From a virus, in the IMG/VR virus record IMGVR_UViG_3300047476_001353, positions 1 through 32,410 of that record: a stretch of 32,410 nucleotides of DNA; one strand, given 5' to 3'. Of the stretch, positions 6,733 to 16,400 are shown piece by piece. Below the pieces are notes generated by a model that worked only from the letters and a program-made list of their open reading frames with translations, had not been told where the DNA came from and did no database searches. Position numbers and translations under genes: made by a program. Each line of letters starts with the position of its first letter. Position 1 is the stretch's first letter.

Positions 6733-8267
6733 TGACTGAAAGAGATTTTGGAAGCCGAGTACAAACATGGATCGGTATAGTAGTCAATGTAATGGATCCG
6801 CACCAAAGCGGTCGTGTACAAGTTCGTGTATTTGGTAGACACGATGATGTTGCTAATATTCCAGATGCAGATCTACCGTGGGCACAAGTACTGCAACCCA
6901 TAACATCTGCAGCCCGCGGAAGAATTGGTACCGCTCCTGTAGGTCTCATAGTAGGTTCTAGAGTATACGGAAACTGGCTTGATAACGATCATCAATACCC
7001 ACTAATCATGGGCACTGTCGGACGTGCTGGAGCACCAATACCTGGACAGACTGAGGGCGGTGCACCATCAGTCAATACAGCATTGGGTAGTATACCTGGA
7101 GCAACACAGAATAATACAAGTAATCCATACAGTAGTCTTGCTCCATCTAGAATTGCAATTGATGCCATAGACTCAAATGCATCAGACATTGATGCTATTG
7201 AATTGGGCAATGGTATTGTGATTACTTCTGCTGTAGAAGAAGGCATGCAATTTGCAACACTTCCTACAACAGCGTCAGCTGATGCCAATCAAACAGATAT
7301 TTTAGAAATACTTCAGAGTATTGATCCATCAAGTTCTTTATCAGCTTTACCGTGTCTTCAAACAGGTGCTACTCAAATAAGTCTTTCTATTAATCTTGGC
7401 TCTATATCTTCTGGCTTTATTAACATGCTAACTGATGCAGTTACTAGAACATTACTATCCATAATAGATCAGTTAGGAATAAATACCGTATTGAGTGCTA
7501 TTGATAGTGCAGCAGGTGCGCTTGATAATTTTACCGACGCCTTTAATGCATTGCAATCTGGCGGACTCTGTGCAGCGCCTGCTGCTTTGAGTTCTATTTC
7601 ATCTGGCACACAAGCATTGGCTAAATCAGTATCACAGATTAAAACTGCTGCTGCTAAAGTTGGCAATGCTTCAAATAATATTCGAGCTGTAATTGGAAAA
7701 GAATCGGATGATATATTGTCACGTGGTATTACGGCTTCATTTGCTCCAGTATCGGTAGTTATTAGTCCCCCAGTAGGATACGTACAAGAATACTATCCAT
7801 ATGATAGCGATCCATATCCAGGCTATATTCGTTGGACTGATTCTAGCGGCGAGGGTGATCCAGTTTTTACAGCTCGTAACGGTCAGCCAAATTACATCTC
7901 TGCTGCACAACACAGCAGCTATGATGTATCTAAATATCTACAGGGTGAATTAACCAAAGCTGTGCGTACTGGTAATTTAAACACATCGAGCCTACAAAGC
8001 ATATTAACACAGGCGACCGGCTTAGGTCAAGCATCGGCATTATTGAGATCTGTTGGTACCAATAGCCCAGCACAGAACTTATTACTAGCTGCTAAACTAT
8101 TGCCGTCTCTATATTCTACAGTTACTGGAGTATTTAATTCTAATATTTCAGCTTCAATACTACCAAGTTCTGGAGCAATACAACAATCAATGAATCGTTT
8201 TACAGAAGCGCAAACAGTTCTTGCAACTAGAAGAGCAAGAATGGAAAATGCGTTCAGAAGGCTATAA
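6732..8267 (+). CDS. 5: gp5-like hub protein: OB-fold without lysozyme
   Basis: The 511-residue protein starts with a gp5/VgrG-type OB-fold: GIVVNVMDPHQSGRVQVRVFG (about residues 14-34) and VYGNWLDNDHQYPLIMGTVG (about 78-97). In T4 the OB-fold is followed by a lysozyme domain and the beta-helix. Here no lysozyme motif is seen; residues 100-340 are small-residue-rich and helical (for example SSGTQALAKSVSQIKTAAAK). A conserved-looking segment follows at about 345-385 (VGYVQEYYPYDSDPYPGYIR), then a helical tail. The beta-helix is a separate gene beginning four bases after the stop. So the T4 gp5 polypeptide appears split and its cell-wall enzyme is missing or encoded elsewhere. Confidence 0.8.
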   Translation: MTERDFGSRVQTWIGIVVNVMDPHQSGRVQVRVFGRHDDVANIPDADLPWAQVLQPITSAARGRIGTAPVGLIVGSRVYGNWLDNDHQYPLIMGTVGRAGAPIPGQTEGGAPSVNTALGSIPGATQNNTSNPYSSLAPSRIAIDAIDSNASDIDAIELGNGIVITSAVEEGMQFATLPTTASADANQTDILEILQSIDPSSSLSALPCLQTGATQISLSINLGSISSGFINMLTDAVTRTLLSIIDQLGINTVLSAIDSAAGALDNFTDAFNALQSGGLCAAPAALSSISSGTQALAKSVSQIKTAAAKVGNASNNIRAVIGKESDDILSRGITASFAPVSVVISPPVGYVQEYYPYDSDPYPGYIRWTDSSGEGDPVFTARNGQPNYISAAQHSSYDVSKYLQGELTKAVRTGNLNTSSLQSILTQATGLGQASALLRSVGTNSPAQNLLLAAKLLPSLYSTVTGVFNSNISASILPSSGAIQQSMNRFTEAQTVLATRRARMENAFRRL

Positions 8268-8270
8268 TTT

Positions 8271-8963
8271 ATGTCAGATACAAATAGACGCCACCCAGAA
8301 TCTAATTTCTCAACCACATACCCATATAATCAAGCTACAGTAACTAGAAGCGGCCATGAATTTCATATTAATGATGCTCCTGGTAATGAAAGCTTAAAAG
8401 TTTCACACACTACCGGTACATATGTGGAAATTGAAAAGTCCGGACGCTGGGTGCAGACAGTGGTTGAAAAAGTATATAATTATTTCAAGAACACCTTTGC
8501 AATGACTGTTGATTCGCATGCAGACATTAAAATTGGTGGCACATATAATTTTAATGTTGACAAGTCATCATATGAAGCCATCGGTACTGATAAAACTATT
8601 GGTATTGGTGGAGATTTAATTGATGGCGTCGGCGGTGTAAGACAGCTGCATACCGAAAAGGACAAGCTTGAAAGCATCAATGGTTCATCTACATCATCAG
8701 TCAAAGGTGATGTAAATGGCAATATTGATGGTGCTTTGGTGACTACGGTTAATGGAACAAAGACCGATGTACTTGCCAATGATTGGTCTGTAAGTGGCAA
8801 AAATATTGAAATGTCTATTGATGGCGACTTTAGAGTCAAGTGTAAAAACTTTATAGTTAATGCTGAAAGCTCCATAACAATCAACACGGGCGGTGGACCT
8901 ATTACCATTACAGCAGCAGGTGTTGTATATGTTAATGGCACACAGATCAGACTGAACGACTAA
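8271..8963 (+). CDS. gp5 C-terminal beta-helix spike as a separate protein
   Basis: The 230-residue protein corresponds to the C-terminal part of T4 gp5. Near the start, VTRSGHEFHINDAPGNESL (about residues 25-43) then GTYVEIEKSGRW matches the strand that enters the triple beta-helix. From about residue 75 there are short repeated strands with regularly spaced G and V, such as VKGDVNGNIDGA, VSGKNIEMSIDGDF and ITINTGGGPITITA. Such repeats form the membrane-piercing needle under the hub. It starts three bases after the upstream stop, so it should be made in step with the OB protein. No PAAR-type tip is seen at the C-terminus or as a neighbouring gene. Confidence 0.85.
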   Translation: MSDTNRRHPESNFSTTYPYNQATVTRSGHEFHINDAPGNESLKVSHTTGTYVEIEKSGRWVQTVVEKVYNYFKNTFAMTVDSHADIKIGGTYNFNVDKSSYEAIGTDKTIGIGGDLIDGVGGVRQLHTEKDKLESINGSSTSSVKGDVNGNIDGALVTTVNGTKTDVLANDWSVSGKNIEMSIDGDFRVKCKNFIVNAESSITINTGGGPITITAAGVVYVNGTQIRLND

Positions 8964-8977
8964 AGAAAGTAAATGAC

Positions 8978-9400
8978 ATGACCACCAGAGCAGATAGATA
9001 TACGCAACTCGACAAGATACCAGATTTATTTTCTGACTTTCTTGATGACTTTACGCCCCATCCTATTACCAAGGACTTGTCAAGATCTAAAAGTGATAAG
9101 GCGGTTAAACAGTCTATCAGAAATCTAGTACTCACTAACTATGGCGAGAGACTTTTTCAGCCCAATATAGGTTCATCTGTTTACAGATCCTTATTTGAGC
9201 CGGATGATGCATTTTTGGAAAATGATATTGTCGACAGCATTACCCGAACTATTACTAATAACGAGCCGCGGGCCAATCTAGTTGATGTTACAGTCTCACC
9301 GTCTAATCAAGATAATGCTATTAGAATAGACATTACATTTTTTCTCATAAATAACATGCAATTACAAAGCGTTGACGTCATCTTGAGAAGAGTACGATAA
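8978..9400 (+). CDS. 25: gp25 baseplate wedge subunit
   Basis: The 140-residue protein (T4 gp25: 132) belongs to the GPW/gp25 family (PF04965). The characteristic segment is AVKQSIRNLVLTNYGERLFQ (about residues 46-65) followed by PNIGSSVYRSLFEP. The later parts have RTITNNEPRANLVDVTVSP and a final strand. Gp25 joins the wedge core with gp6 and gp7 and is the most widely conserved wedge protein across contractile injection systems. Its stop overlaps the gp6 start as TAATG. Confidence 0.95.
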   Translation: MTTRADRYTQLDKIPDLFSDFLDDFTPHPITKDLSRSKSDKAVKQSIRNLVLTNYGERLFQPNIGSSVYRSLFEPDDAFLENDIVDSITRTITNNEPRANLVDVTVSPSNQDNAIRIDITFFLINNMQLQSVDVILRRVR

Positions 9401-11220
9401 TGGCAAATAATTCTATCAGCCTAGTGAGTTTAGATTTTGATACTTTAAAAAATCAGCTCAAGACATATCTGAGGGGTCAAGCTCAGTTTTCTGACTATGA
9501 CTTTGACGGATCTAATATGTCCGTGCTTCTTGACATCTTGACTTATAACTCACATCTCAATGCATTCTATTTGAATATGGTGGCGTCTGAGATGTTCTTA
9601 GACTCAGCACAGCTTCGTAACTCTGCTGTATCAATTGCCAAGGCGCTAAATTACACCCCCAGATCAGCCAAATCAGCCGTAAGTTTTTTGGATCTTAGAT
9701 TTCCTCAGTCGGGGTTGAGTTCGTTTACAATACCTGTAAACACTAAATTTACTGGCAAAAATTCCAATGGATCGTTCACGTTTATTACTGGCGAATCTAT
9801 AGTATTGTATCCTTCGAATGGTGCCTTTACAGTCAACTCATTGCCAGTTTATGAAGGATCCGTTATTACAGATACCTTTGTAATGGACTATGCAATAGAG
9901 AACCAAAGATTCATTTTGTCCAATAAAACTATTGACACCAGTTCTATATCGGTCTTGGTAAGTGAAGACAATGGCCAGACAAATACTTTATTTTCTAGAG
10001 CAACGACGCTGTTTGGGCTTGATGCAAGTTCCAATTCATATTTCATACAAGCAACAGATGATCTAAAATATGAAGTAGCTTTTGGTGATGGAACATTTGG
10101 ACGTATTCCTAAGGATGGATCTACTCTTGTGGCTACCTATAGAATTACTGTAGGTACCAAGGGCAATGGCACTACAAACTTTGTATTGAATGATAACCTA
10201 GGAACATATAACGGATATACCAATGCTATTATACCAACAATCAATGTAGCCCAGGTTGGTTTTGGTGGTGGCAGTGCAGAGACGCTAGAGGAAATAAGAT
10301 TTAGAGCTCCCAGAGCCTATCAGACCCAACAGAGAGCAATAACCATCTCTGATTATTCTACTCTCATAGTTCAAGAGTTTTCTGACGTCAAGGATGCTTA
10401 TGTATATGGCGGTGAAACAATATTGGGAAGCCCGCAGTATGGCAAAGTTTTCATAACTCCGCTGACTTATTCGGGCGAGAGATTATCAAGCACTGAAAAG
10501 ACTAGCATTGAAACATTTATGAAAGATAGATGTCCTCTCGGCATACAGCCAGTAATCATTGATAGTGATTATCTGTATATTATACCTGTGACTGTTGTAA
10601 AGTATCAGCAAAGTAAGACTCAAAGCACACCGAGTGATATTTCAGCTGCAGTGAAGCAGGCCATAGAGTCCTTTAATGAAACACAACTAAATGCATTCAA
10701 TATTGAATATAAGTCATCTAAGCTAGAAGCAGCAATAGATAATTCTCATCTTTCTATATCTAGCAATCAAACAGAAATTACTCTCAAGAAGTTAGCCCGA
10801 CTTCAGCTTAATTCGATTACATTCCCTACTGCCCAATTCAGAAATGCTATTATTCCTGGGTCGTTCTATAGCAGTGAGTTTACTTCCAATGGAAGGAAGT
10901 ATCAATATACCGACTTCAACCCAAATAATAATACGTTTACTACCGTGCAACTAGGAAATGAGATTAAGGTAATAAACAGTTCTTCTAAACTATATCTAAA
11001 GGACTTGACTGTATCTGGGTCTATAACGTATACGGAAGTCGGATCTATTAACTATAGTACTGGGACGGCCTCATTGAATTCAATTGTAATTTCCGATTTT
11101 ATAGGAAAGGATGGCATAGAATTCTTTGCAAAGCCAGTGTCGGAAGATGTGACAGCAACACAAAATGACATATTAGCCATAGAAGTAGAATCAATTCAAG
11201 TCACGGTAAGGCAGTCTTAA
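9400..11220 (+). CDS. 6: gp6 baseplate wedge subunit (baseplate J-like)
   Basis: The 606-residue protein (T4 gp6: 660) begins with the gp6 core: DFDGSNMSVLLDILTYNSHL (about residues 35-54), NAFYLNMVASEMFLDSAQ and LRNSAVSIAKALNYTPRSA. The middle part has FGDGTFGRIP (about 229-238) and the J-domain-like segment LEEIRFRAPRAYQTQQRAIT (about 297-316) with SDYSTLIVQEF. Gp6 dimers tie the wedges into the continuous inner ring of the baseplate. The start overlaps gp25 and the stop overlaps the next gene (TAATG), so gp25, gp6 and the gp7-position protein form one coupled wedge unit. Confidence 0.92.
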   Translation: MANNSISLVSLDFDTLKNQLKTYLRGQAQFSDYDFDGSNMSVLLDILTYNSHLNAFYLNMVASEMFLDSAQLRNSAVSIAKALNYTPRSAKSAVSFLDLRFPQSGLSSFTIPVNTKFTGKNSNGSFTFITGESIVLYPSNGAFTVNSLPVYEGSVITDTFVMDYAIENQRFILSNKTIDTSSISVLVSEDNGQTNTLFSRATTLFGLDASSNSYFIQATDDLKYEVAFGDGTFGRIPKDGSTLVATYRITVGTKGNGTTNFVLNDNLGTYNGYTNAIIPTINVAQVGFGGGSAETLEEIRFRAPRAYQTQQRAITISDYSTLIVQEFSDVKDAYVYGGETILGSPQYGKVFITPLTYSGERLSSTEKTSIETFMKDRCPLGIQPVIIDSDYLYIIPVTVVKYQQSKTQSTPSDISAAVKQAIESFNETQLNAFNIEYKSSKLEAAIDNSHLSISSNQTEITLKKLARLQLNSITFPTAQFRNAIIPGSFYSSEFTSNGRKYQYTDFNPNNNTFTTVQLGNEIKVINSSSKLYLKDLTVSGSITYTEVGSINYSTGTASLNSIVISDFIGKDGIEFFAKPVSEDVTATQNDILAIEVESIQVTVRQS

Positions 11221-13463
11221 TGTCAACCATTGAGAGATACGTATCCCCATTTATACCGCAACAGTTCCCTCAGTTCTATAAAGCTGAGGGACCTAACTTC
11301 ATAGCATTTGTAAAGGCCTATTATGAATGGTTAGAGCAATCCAACCAGGCCGTTGGGCATGCAAGATCTCTTCTTGACTATAATGATATTGATGAAACTT
11401 TACAAGAGTTTGTAAAGTATTTTGCATCTGAGTTAATTGCTAATTTACCTGAAGCAGCAATCGTAGATAAAAGATTTTTAATTAAACATATTTTAGATTT
11501 GTATAGATCCAAAGGAACAAAGAGAGCTCATGAGTTGCTCTTTAGATTTGTATTTGGTGAAGATATAGAGATTTATTTGCCTAATGAATATATCTTTAAG
11601 CCATCTGACAATACTTGGAAAATTCCTACATATATTGAGGTCACGTTTAACTCAAATCTACCAAAGATTGTAGGCACGGAGATACAAACTTCCGGTCGTG
11701 CAGGAACTGCTATTGTGAATAGCTTTTCCAAAAAGATCATTAATGGTAGAACAGTAAACATATTAGAGTTAGATGATATTCGTGGAAAATTCTTACAGGG
11801 CTATAAAATCTATCAAACTAATGGCACCGCCATAACTGCTGCCAATGCTCCAATTATAACTGGTTCTTTATCGGGTATTGCAATATCACAGGGTGGCTCT
11901 GGATATAGTGTCGGAGACATACTTGATATTACAGGATCTGGTATTCAGGGCCAGGCAAAAGTTGTATCAGTTATTGATGAATCAACTGGCGCATTAAACT
12001 TTCTTTTGCTTGATGGTGGCACCGGATACTCTACTAATGCAATAGTGACCGTAGAGCCAACAATCAATTTGCTTATTGATTCACCTGTAGGTTACTTTGC
12101 CACACAAGATAGTATAGTAGATTCCACTACAAATGCAAACGGCACAATAACATTTGCTAATAGTTCTTTTATTCAAATCATAGACTTCAGCCCATCTCTA
12201 TCCTTTACAGAGGGTGGATCCGTAACGTCATCCACTGGATCTGCTACTGTTACTCGTGTATCTGGTGGAACTGGAACCGGAGCTTCGTTTAGAGTAGGTG
12301 GACTCAATAATCGTGAGTTTGTTGATATTGTAGTTGAAAACGTTGGAGATTATTTGAGTGTTCCATTGGAGTCACAAACCAATACATTTGATATAGCAGT
12401 TACGTCAGTAACTGGTACTTTTGGTGTTGGCGATGATGTGTCTAGCACTGCAAATAGCCTACAACTTGAGTGTGCTTACGTAGGTTCAAATACAATAAGC
12501 AACGGCGAGTCTTTATCAAACTCATCTGTAGGTATATCAGATTTATATGTTTATAAGAGTGATGGTACACATGTCTGGTGTGTTTCATCAACTGATAGCT
12601 CTTTAGATAATGCTAATATTGTTGTTGGCACTATTCTGGTAAGCAACATTTCATCATCTGTAATTCAACTTTCCGTGACTCCTGAAAAACAAACTATAAG
12701 CGGTAATGGTACAATAGTATCTTCAAGTCCATCGGTAATCAGAGTTGATTCTAATAGTTATTTTGTTCCTACAAAAACACTGACCAACTTGTCAGCTACC
12801 GGTAGTGCTACTATCTCATCTGTTACTCGACTAACTGATTGGGGATTGCCTAAATTAGGTTTAACGGACTCGAACTTAGATACGATTCTCACGGACGGAC
12901 TTACATTTACTACACTGGAAGTTGGAACAATAGCATTCCTATCTCGTATCAACCCAGGTTCAAATTTTGTTACTAGACCACACATTGATATTATAGAGCC
13001 AGCCATAGCGGGACTAAATATTACAGATACATTTGGTCGCATTAAAGGCCACAATGCAGTAGTAGACTCAAGAATTGTAGGCGGCAACGGAATTGTTACC
13101 TCAGTAGAAGTTATAAACTCTGGTTATGGTTACTTGCCAGGTGAATCTGTTAACCTATCATTTAGCAATAATCAAACTGTAGTTAATGGAACATCTATTA
13201 TCTACTCATTTGGTAAGGGTGAAGGACGATGGATGAACAGGAAAAGCTTTGCAAGTGATGAAATGAAGATTCAAGATAGTTACTATTATCAAGACTTTTC
13301 ATACGAAATTATTGCTCAACGAATGCTTAGCTCTTATGAACAACTAGTCCGAAACCTAGTACACCCATCGGGTAAAGCTTTATTCGGTAGATTTAGATTA
13401 CAAGATACATACACAAGTGATCAGTCTACTGTAGTTTACTCTCAAATAACAGCCACGGCGTAA
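11220..13463 (+). CDS. Baseplate wedge/structural protein in the gp7 position
   Basis: The 747-residue protein follows gp6 with a TAATG overlap and precedes gp8, which is the position of gene 7 in T4. Its N-terminal 130 residues are helical and conserved-looking: GPNFIAFVKAYYEWLEQ (about 24-40), SLLDYNDIDETLQEFVKYF, and LDLYRSKGTKRAHELLFRFV. The rest is beta-rich and holds GxGY modules such as GGSGYSVGDILDI and GGTGYSTNAIVTV that recur in the gp8-like protein. The C-terminus (LVRNLVHPSGKALFGRFRL) is again helical. I recall this N-terminus from marine T4-like structural proteins. T4 gp7 is larger (1032), and I cannot align the two by eye, so the gp7 function is inferred from position. Confidence 0.6.
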   Translation: MSTIERYVSPFIPQQFPQFYKAEGPNFIAFVKAYYEWLEQSNQAVGHARSLLDYNDIDETLQEFVKYFASELIANLPEAAIVDKRFLIKHILDLYRSKGTKRAHELLFRFVFGEDIEIYLPNEYIFKPSDNTWKIPTYIEVTFNSNLPKIVGTEIQTSGRAGTAIVNSFSKKIINGRTVNILELDDIRGKFLQGYKIYQTNGTAITAANAPIITGSLSGIAISQGGSGYSVGDILDITGSGIQGQAKVVSVIDESTGALNFLLLDGGTGYSTNAIVTVEPTINLLIDSPVGYFATQDSIVDSTTNANGTITFANSSFIQIIDFSPSLSFTEGGSVTSSTGSATVTRVSGGTGTGASFRVGGLNNREFVDIVVENVGDYLSVPLESQTNTFDIAVTSVTGTFGVGDDVSSTANSLQLECAYVGSNTISNGESLSNSSVGISDLYVYKSDGTHVWCVSSTDSSLDNANIVVGTILVSNISSSVIQLSVTPEKQTISGNGTIVSSSPSVIRVDSNSYFVPTKTLTNLSATGSATISSVTRLTDWGLPKLGLTDSNLDTILTDGLTFTTLEVGTIAFLSRINPGSNFVTRPHIDIIEPAIAGLNITDTFGRIKGHNAVVDSRIVGGNGIVTSVEVINSGYGYLPGESVNLSFSNNQTVVNGTSIIYSFGKGEGRWMNRKSFASDEMKIQDSYYYQDFSYEIIAQRMLSSYEQLVRNLVHPSGKALFGRFRLQDTYTSDQSTVVYSQITATA

Positions 13464-13481
13464 GAACAGGCTAATAAAAAT

Positions 13482-16400
13482 ATGACATCACTGCTAACCA
13501 TCAATCATTATATTGATCAGGTAAACACCTTCATTGAAAGTGTCAGACACTCCAATGGAGCTTATTACTTATTTGCAGCTCGACCAAATCCTTGGTTGGC
13601 AGGAAATGGTTCTGAAGATGAGACTGCAGTTATAGCAGTCAATACTTCAGTATCTCAGGTAGAACTCAATACTTACAATGAGCTCATCTTTGGCAAGCTT
13701 ATTGCTAATGGTGATATATCATATGCAATTCCCAAAAAGGTTTGGGCTGCAAATACTGTATATGATCAATATGACCAAGACGATGCAAGTCTTTACTCTA
13801 AAGATTTCTATGTTCTGACTACACCTTCTTATGGTGTATACAAGTGTATATACAATAATAATGAAGCTAATTCTACAGTTATGCCATCGCTGGTATTGAC
13901 TGATGGTACTTTTGAAACCAGCGATGGGTATGTTTGGAAGTACATGTATACGGTAGATGCAGCAGCAAATACTAAGTTTACTTCATCTAGCTTTATCCCT
14001 GTAACTGTAAATACAGAAGTTCAAGCTGCCGCTGTTCCTGGTACAATCGACGTCATCAATATAGCTAATGGTGGCATTGGATATAATGCATATGAGACAG
14101 GCCAGATCCAGGCTATCATCAACAGAAACACAATTAAAATCAGCAATACTTCATCGTCTGTAAATGGTTACTATAATAGATCATCAATTTATCTAAAGTC
14201 TGGATATGGCGCAGGACAAATTAGAGAGATAACCGGTTATAATGGTGTAGCCAAAACTGTAACAGTAGCAGACATAGACGTATACACTAGATTTGATTTA
14301 GCTAATACTACATTTGTAACGGACGGCGGATCGGTCGGTGAGATAATAAAACAGACTGTAGATACAATTGCAACATCCAATACTGTTGGTTACTTTAGCT
14401 TTGGTGCAAATGTAAAGCAGACAGATTCTGGTGTTGAGGGGTTAGTTTTAGCTGCAAATAATAGCACACTCAAAGTATCACGATACATAAGCAGTGTAGA
14501 GTTTGGTGCAAGACTCCCTATAAGAGATACTAGTGATACTGGTGCGCTCATCTCAAGCAGCGCAGACAAGAAAGTAAATATTAGTACAAACTCGTCTCTG
14601 TTCAGCACATTGCTCCTTACATCGGGCTCGGGATACACAGCAAATGCTACAATCACTATTGGAAGCAATACAGGCGCCGGCGGTGTTGCAAATGCTTCGG
14701 CCAATTCATCTGGTAAAATAACAGCTGTTCTAATATCTAGCAATGGAAGTGGTTATCTTACCGAGCCAACAGTTACCGTTTCTTCACCTGTTGCCCAAAC
14801 ATTCAATGCTAATACAGCTGTTACCGCAGGAACTGGTGCTGGAAGTAACAACGTTGTTGAATTAGCCTCCGCAATATTCCTAAGACAAAACGACATTGTA
14901 AGATATTCTGTAGCCACTGGTAATACAACAATTGGCGGGCTTGTAGGTGGTTCACAATACTATATTCAGTTTGCAAATGATACACACGTTGCTTTCTCTC
15001 TAACTGCAAATACAGTTTCTGCAAATAGAATAGCTCTGACTAAAGGTCCTACTGAAACGGGACACTCTATTCAAGGTCAAACTGCCACAGGTAGAATATT
15101 GCCTCGAAATATTATAGCTGCAAATTCTTCCACGGGAACAACGGATTTTGCTACCGATTTTCCAATTAATAGCTATATTAGAGTTGGCCAGAATGCTAAC
15201 AATAACATAAGAAGAGTTTCTTTTTCCAACTCAACATCGATAGTGGTTGATATTCCGTTTATCACTACCGAATCCGGTGCAAATACATTTAAGCTGTCGA
15301 CAGCAACAGAACCACTTACAATAAGTGTTTCCTCTGCATCTGGTGTAATTTCAAATTCTACGATTGACTTTAGACAGTTTTCTATCTCAAACCTTACTCT
15401 TGGTGGGGTATCGTTTGTTATTGGTGAAAGGGTTCAAGCGGTCGATGCATCCAATACTGCTCTTGGTGCTAACGGAACTGTATCATTTACTAACAACTCT
15501 GTTCTAATGATATCGGGTGCGCAAGGTTCTTGGACCACTGGTCAAAAAGTCAGGGGTTTGACTTCATTGCAGCGTGCTAATATTGATGAAGTTATTCAGG
15601 CACCAAGCGTTACAGTAACAAATCCTAATGGTCAATTCTCCATTGGATTCCCAGTCTCGTTTACTGATACGTCAGATACACCTACAGGAAACGCAATTTT
15701 AAGTGATGTTGTTAATTTGATATCCGGAACAATGGATTATGAAATTGGACCTACAGTAAGGATAACAGGTGATGGACAGGGAGCATTAGCAGTAGCAGAA
15801 GTTGATACGTCTAACGGAACTGCTAACGCAATATCTGGTATAACCATTATAAATCCAGGTAACAACTATACAGAAGCTACTATAGAGATATATGCCAATA
15901 CTGATTTTGGTAATGGTGCTTCTGTAACAGCTTCTATATCTCCGCTCTTAGGTCACGGTGCAGATCCTGTAGTAGAACTTGGCGCTAGATATGCGGCCAT
16001 AACTACTAAGTTTGATACACTAGTTAATGAGTCTTATTTCTTGCCGACTGATGTTTCATTCAGAAAGACAGGTATAATTAAAGATCCATATTTTGCAAAT
16101 GCTGCACTGACTCTACAGGACTTTAATGTTGTAAATCTGACTTTGCTGAATACATCTGGCACATGGACCAATGGAGAAGTAGTAGTACAACAATCTACAA
16201 ATGCTGCTGGAGTGGTTGTATTTGGAAATAGTACATCGATCACACTCAATGGTACGCTAGGTAGTTTTATTCAATCTACAAACAATACACTAAAGATTGA
16301 AGGATATGCTTCCGGTGCGTCGGCAAACGTTTCTGTTGCTTCAATATTAAGATTTACGACCGGTGACATAATTAGTCAAGAAAATACTGGTGCAACAGCT

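Noticed and set aside
7478-7485. AATAAATA inside the gp5-like gene
   Set aside because: It is in the middle of a coding region with no gene start within 780 bases; in AT-rich DNA such matches occur by chance.
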